Assembly: GCA_964019135.1 (NCBI GenBank)
Contig: OZ025252.1
Location: 6,774,823 to 6,838,822 of the forward strand
DNA from: Arenicola marina
Lineage: Eukaryota > Annelida > Polychaeta > Arenicolidae
Reading direction: 5' to 3'
DNA length: 64,000 nt
Shown here: positions 33,601-39,600 of the stretch, in pieces
Position numbering within the stretch: the stretch's first letter is position 1
How the letters are laid out: every line of letters starts with the position of its first letter
The notes under the pieces: generated by a model
Told to the model about the DNA's origin: nothing
Seen by the model: the letters and a program-made list of their open reading frames with translations, nothing else
The model's database searches: none
Program-made: the position numbers and the translations under genes

Positions 33601-36600
33601 CCGGCCCACCATAGTCTACGACACCCGCACGCCCAGGATCCTCTCCCCCCCTCACATCGCACCCGACCAGTCGGAGCGCCGCCTGACGGGGAGGACGGAC
33701 ACTTTTGTAGGCCGGGGTGACGGGGTTGCTGGGGGTGAGGGGGGTGCCGGGGGTGGCGGGGATGCAGATGTGCCGAGCAGCAGCTTCATGATAGAAGGCA
33801 TTCGCTATCCGGATTTCGAAAGCTACTTTAACCGGGAGTCCGGCTTTGTGTTCAGTGGAGTGTGGTATCCGGATCTAGACACATACCGGCGACGCCATGG
33901 CGAAGTTGCAGAAGGTAACCATGGCACCGCAGAGGGATCAGGCGCCAGTCGAAGTGAGAGTGAAGGCAACGCTGGGAGTTCCGGACAGGACGGCGGGGGT
34001 GACGAAAGTGATGGGAACGGCAGAGGAGGAGGTACCGCCGGGCAGGACGGCCGGGGTGGGGATGATAGCAGTGATGGGAACGACATAGGGGGCACCTCCG
34101 GACAGAACGGTGGGGGTGACGGAAGTGATGGGAACGGCAGAGGAGGTACCGACGGACAGGATGGCCGGGGTGGGGGAGATGGCAGTGATGGGAACGGCAG
34201 AGGAGGTACCGACGGACAGGATGGCCGGGGTGGGGGTGATGGCAGTGATGGGAACGGCAGAGGGAGCACCTCCGGACAGGACGGCCGGGATGGGGGTGAT
34301 GGCAGTGATGGGAACGACATAGGGGGCACCTCCGGACAGAGTGGTGGGGGTGACGGAAGTGATGGGAACGGCAGAGGAGGTACCGACGGACAGGATGGCC
34401 GGGGTAGGGGCGACAGCAGTGGTGGGAACGGCAGAGGGAGCACCTCCGGACAGGACGGCCGGGATGGGGGTGATGGCAGTGATGGGAACGGCAGAGGGGG
34501 CACCTCCGGACAGAGTGGTGGGGGTGACGGAAGTGATGGGAACGGCAGAGGAGGTACCGCCGGACAGGACGCCCGGGGTGGGGGTGACAGCAGTGGTGGG
34601 AACGGCATAGGGGGCACCTCCGGACAGGACGGCCGGGGTGGGGGTGATAGCAGTGATGGGAACGGCAGAGGGGGCACCTCCGGACAGGACGGCCGGGGTG
34701 GGGGTGACAGCAGTGATGGGAATGGCAGAGGGGGCACCTCCGGACAGGACGGCCGGGGTGGGGGTGATAGCAGTGATGGGAACGGCAGAGGGGGCACCTC
34801 CGGACAGGACGGCCGGGGTGGGGGTGACAGCAGTGATGGGAATGGCGGCGGACGCTCGACGGGACACAGGGGACGGGGCGAGAGGGGTGATGGTAACGAA
34901 GGTACTGGGAAAGAGTTCGGACTAAACAGTCACAACGGACGAGGTGAGCGAGGAGGTGACGAGGACTGGACGGGCGGTGACACCAATCAGCGAAACGACA
35001 GACAGGGACGTAAACACAGGAGGAGGCCTCATCGCCGTGGTGACAAGAACAAGAAAATCACTGACAATGACGTACTGGGCAAGTCCGATAAACAAAATGG
35101 TGGAGAGGGTAAGAGGCCTGTAGGTGAGCACTCTGGTAGCACCTACCCGCAGATCAAATTTGAAGGCAACTCGATGGATACAGGACCGGGGAGACTTCCT
35201 GTTGACCGTCCTAAGACTGCTGAAGAGCTCAAACAGCGGCCAGAATCCATGGCGAAAATGGAGAAATGGAAGCCCACCAGGAGAACGAGCTGGGATTGAA
35301 GGGTGACGGCACGCACGGTGTCCCTTGGACAGATGAAGCCAAGTACGCCGCCGCCTCGCGTCACGGTGAGTCTGTCTGTCTGCTGTGTGTCTCGGTGAGT
35401 CTGTCTGTCTGCTGTGTGTCTCGGTGAGTCTGTCTGTCTGCCGTGTGTCTCGGTGAGTCTGTCTGCTGTGTGTCTCGGTGAGTCTGTCTGTCTGCTGTGT
35501 GTCTCAGTGAGTCTGTCTGTCTGCCCTGTGTCTCGGTGAGGCTATCTGTCTGCTGTGTGTCTCGGTGAGCCTGTCTGTTTGCTGTGTATCTCGGTGAGTC
35601 TGTCTGTGCTGTGTGTCTCGGTGAGTCTGTCTGTCTGCTGTGTGTATCGGTGAGTCTGTCTGTCTGCTGTGTGTCTCGGTGGGTCTGTCTCTCTGCTGTG
35701 TGTCTCGGTGAGTCTGTCTGCTGTGGGTCTCGGTGAGTCTGTCTGTCTGCTGTGTGTCTCGGTGAGTCTGTCTGTCTGCCGTGTGTCTCGGTGAGTCTGT
35801 CTGTCTGCCGTGTGTCTCGGTGGGTCTGTCTGTCTGCTGTGTGTCTCGGTGAGTCTGTCTGTCTGCTGTGTGTCTCGGTGAGTCTGTCTGTCTGCCGTGT
35901 GTCTCGGTGAGTCTGTCTGTATGATGTGTGTCTCGGTGAGTCTGTCTGTCTGCTGTGTGTCTCGGTGAGTCTGTCTGTCTGCTGTGTGTCTCGGTGAGTC
36001 TGTCTGTCTGCTGTGTGTCTTGGTGAGTCTGTCTGCTCTGTGTCTCGGTGAGCCTGTCTGTCTGCTGTGTGTCTCGGTGAGTCTGTCTGTCTGATGTGTG
36101 TCTCGGTGAGTCTGTCTGCTGTGTGTCTCGGTGAGTCTGTCTGTCTGCTGTGTGTCTCGGTGTGTTTGTCTGTCTGCTGTGTGTCTCGGTGAGTCTGTCT
36201 GCTGTGTGTCTCGGTGAGTTTGTCTGTCTGCTGTGTGTCTCGGTGAGTTTGTCTGTCTGCTCTGTGTCTCGGTGAGCCTGTCTGTCTGCTGTGTGTCTCG
36301 GTGAGTCTGTCTGTCTGATGTGTGTCTCGGTGAGTCTGTCTGCTGTGTGTCTCGGTGAGTCTGTCTGTCTGCTGTGTGTCTCGGTGAGTTTGTCTGTCTG
36401 CTGTGTGTCTCGGTGAGTCTGTCTGCTGTGTGTCTCGGTGAGTCTGTCCGTCTGCTGTGTGTCTCGGTGAGTCTGTCTGTATGATGTGTGTCTCGGTGAG
36501 TCTGTCTGTCTGCTGTGTGTCTCGGTGAGTCTGTCTGTCTGCTGTGTGCCTCGGTGAGTCTGTCTGTATGATGTGTGTCTCGGTGAGTCTGTCTGTCTGC

Positions 36601-39600
36601 TGTGTGTCTCGGTGAGTTTGTCTGTCTGCTGTGTGTCTCAGTGAGTCTGTCTGTCTGCTGTGTGTCTCGGTGAGTCTGTCTGCTGTGTGTCTCGGTGAGT
36701 CTGTCTGTATGATGTGTGTCTCGGTGAGTCTGTCTGTCTGCTGTGTGTCTCGGTGAGTCTGTCTGTCTGCTGTGTGCCTCGGTGAGTCTGTCTGTATGAT
36801 GTGTGTCTCGGTGAGTCTGTCTGTCTGCTGTGTGTCTCGGTGAGTTTGTCTGTCTGCTGTGTGTCTCAGTGAGTCTGTCTGTCTGCTGTGTGTCTCGGTG
36901 AGTCTGTCTGCTGTGTGTCTCGGTGAGTCTGACTGTCTGCTGTGTGTCTCGGTGAGTCTGTCTGTCTGCCGTGTGTCTCGGTGAGTGTCTGTCTGCCGTG
37001 TGTCTCGGTGAGTCTGTCTGTCTGCTGTGTGTCTTGGTGAGTCTGTCTGTCTGCTCTGTGTCTCGGTCAGCCTGTCTGTCTGCTGTGTGTCTCGGTGAGT
37101 CTGTCTGTCTGATGTGTGTCTCGGTGAGTCTGTCTGCTGTGTGTCTCGGTGAGTCTGTCTGTCTGCTGTGTGTCTCGGTGAGTTTGTCTGTCTGCTGTGT
37201 GTCTCGGTGAGTCTGTCTGCTGTGTGTCTCGGTGAGTTTGTCTGTCTGCTGTGTGTCTCGGTGAGTTTGTCTGTCTGCTGTGTGTCTCTGTGAGTCTGTC
37301 TGTCTGCTGTGTGTCTCGGTGAGTCTGTCTGTCTGCTGTGTGTCTCGGTAAGTCTGTCTGTCTGCCGTGTGTCTCGGTGAATCGGTCTGTCTGCTGTGTG
37401 TCTCGGTGAGTCTGTCTGTCTGCCGTGTGTCTCGGTGAGTCTGTCTGTCTGCCGTGTGTCTCGGTGAGTCTGTCTGTCTGCCGTGTGTCTCGGTGAATCT
37501 GTCTGTCTGCTGTGTGTCTCGGTGAGTCTGTCTGTCTGCCGTGTGTCTCGGTGAGTCTGTCTGTCTGCTGTGTGTCTCGGTGAGTCTGTCTGTCTGCTGT
37601 GTGTCTCGGTGAGTCTGTCTGTCTGCTGTGTGTCTCGGTGAGTCTGTCTGTCTGCCGTGTGTCTCGGTGAGTCTGTCTGTCTGCCGTGTGTCTCGGTAAG
37701 TCTGTCTGTCTGCCGTGTGTCTCGGTGAGTTTGTCTGTCTGCTGTGTGTCTCAGTGAGTCTGTCTGTCTGCTGTGTGTCTCGGTGAGTCTGTCTGTCTGC
37801 CGTGTGTCTCGGTGAGTCTGTCTGTCTGCTGTGTGTCTCGGTGAGTCTGTCTGTCTGATGTGTGTCTCGGTGAGTCTGTCTGTCTGCCGTGTGTCTCGGT
37901 GAGTGTCTGTCTGCTGTGTGTCTCGGTGAGTCTGTCTGTCTGCCGTGTGTCTCGGTGAGTGTATGTCTGCTGTGTGTCTCGGTGAGTCTGTCTGTCTGCT
38001 GTATGTCTCGGTGTCTCTGTCACTCAACATCTCTTTTGATGTCGGTGAGTCTCTTAACTTCAGTCTCTATATCTCTCCCGTCTAGCTGTGTGTATTTGTT
38101 TGCCCTGCTGCGGAGTCATGAATCTCTCGTAGTTCCGGACCACTGTGTTAATTCTAGCTTAAGGCAGTCCTGTCATATAATACCTATGGAGTCAGCACGC
38201 AAGATGCCAATCACAAGGGGAATACACACTGTTTACATAAGCCTGTGTGAGTCTGGCTGGCTGTTCTGAACAGCACAGTCTCACAACCCTGGCACCGGTC
38301 TGGGCAATTGACTTAGGCTTATCAACCCTTTCTACTTCCCCACCTGAGCAAGCCTGCAATACTTGGCGTGTTGACAATATGCCGGTCCTGGCAAAACATT
38401 GGTATACAGTACGTATGCTGTCGCAAGTGTTGATGCAAAAAAAATCCAGCGAACAATTTAGTGGTTAAATTACATAAACAGCAGCCAAACGTCTGCCTGA
38501 ACTACTGCATGAAGGCGCCGTGTGTGTATTTAGGATGTATGTGTGTAAGACTGTATCGTACTGGGTCTGAATGTGTCTGCTTTGTCAGAATTCCAATGGC
38601 GTCTCTACCGAGTAGAGGGGCCGCCTCGATAGCTCAGTGGGTTAGATCGATTGGCCACATAACAGCCTAACGACACGTGGATCGGTGATTCGAGCCCCGC
38701 TTGGGCCATGTCTGTGTGGTCGCAGGATAAAGATCCCATGTCGTTCTTCGCAAAGAGTAGGGGGTTACCCCCGGGGGCATGAACTGAATTAGTTAAAGTG
38801 TCCTGAATATACAATGAACCACAGCGTAGTTGAGCTGACTAAGCGGTCACGGTTGGTTGGTTGGTTGGTTGGTTGTATATTCAGGACGCTTTAACTACGT
38901 TTGGTCATATCGCGTCAATGGGAGAAGGAAGGGAGAGTTGGGGGAGGGAGAAGGGGTTGCCCCCCCCCCCCGGCCTCCCCCCTCCACTGATTTACTGTGC
39001 CTGTGCGAACCACCGATCCACAAGCCGTTAGGATCTCAGGTGGCAAGAATGCTCAAGGCGAGCGCTCTAACCCACTGAATTACCGGGCCGGCCCCCCGCC
39101 GGTCATGGCTTCGTGCCTTGGCAACTGTGTCTCGGGCGTATTCCACCGAACCTTATTTCATTGTCCCGGGAGGTTTTAATTATTGCCTTTCAGGTGCACA
39201 AAAAGTGGTCTAAAACACCAGAATGTCATGTGTTTTTGTCTGGCGCTGTGTGTGTTATTACAAAGGTGTGTTTTGCAGGCTGCACGGCTCAACAGCCGAC
39301 TGACGTAGTCTTCATGGTCGACTCCAAGGCGGGGGGCGACACCTACTACCGCTACCTACTGAGCTTCGTGCGTGACGTCGCCTCGAGGTTAAACCTCACC
39401 GACGACACGTTCCGCATTCAGTTCGTCCAGCAATGCCAGTCCAATCCTGACCTGGAGTCGGGCCAGTTCAGCGATAAAACGGACCTATTACGGCGCTTGA
39501 ATGACGTCATCGCTTTACCGCGACGCACCGCGCACATGTTCACGTCATTGACGCACAAGTTTGAGACATCTGATGACGTCACGGGCCGCCGGAAGGTCGG

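Noticed and set aside
33960-34855. Collagen triple-helix region
   Set aside because: Gly does not occur at every third residue; the period is 20 residues with Gly/Asp/Ser/Asn.
33823-34867. 324- and 309-codon Pro/Ser-rich minus-strand frames
   Set aside because: Antisense shadows of the Gly/Asp/Ser-repeat exon of the VWA gene.
35361-38030. 889-codon minus-strand frame rich in Asp/Thr/Arg
   Set aside because: Complement of the 29-bp splice-donor array; open only because the unit lacks minus-strand stops.
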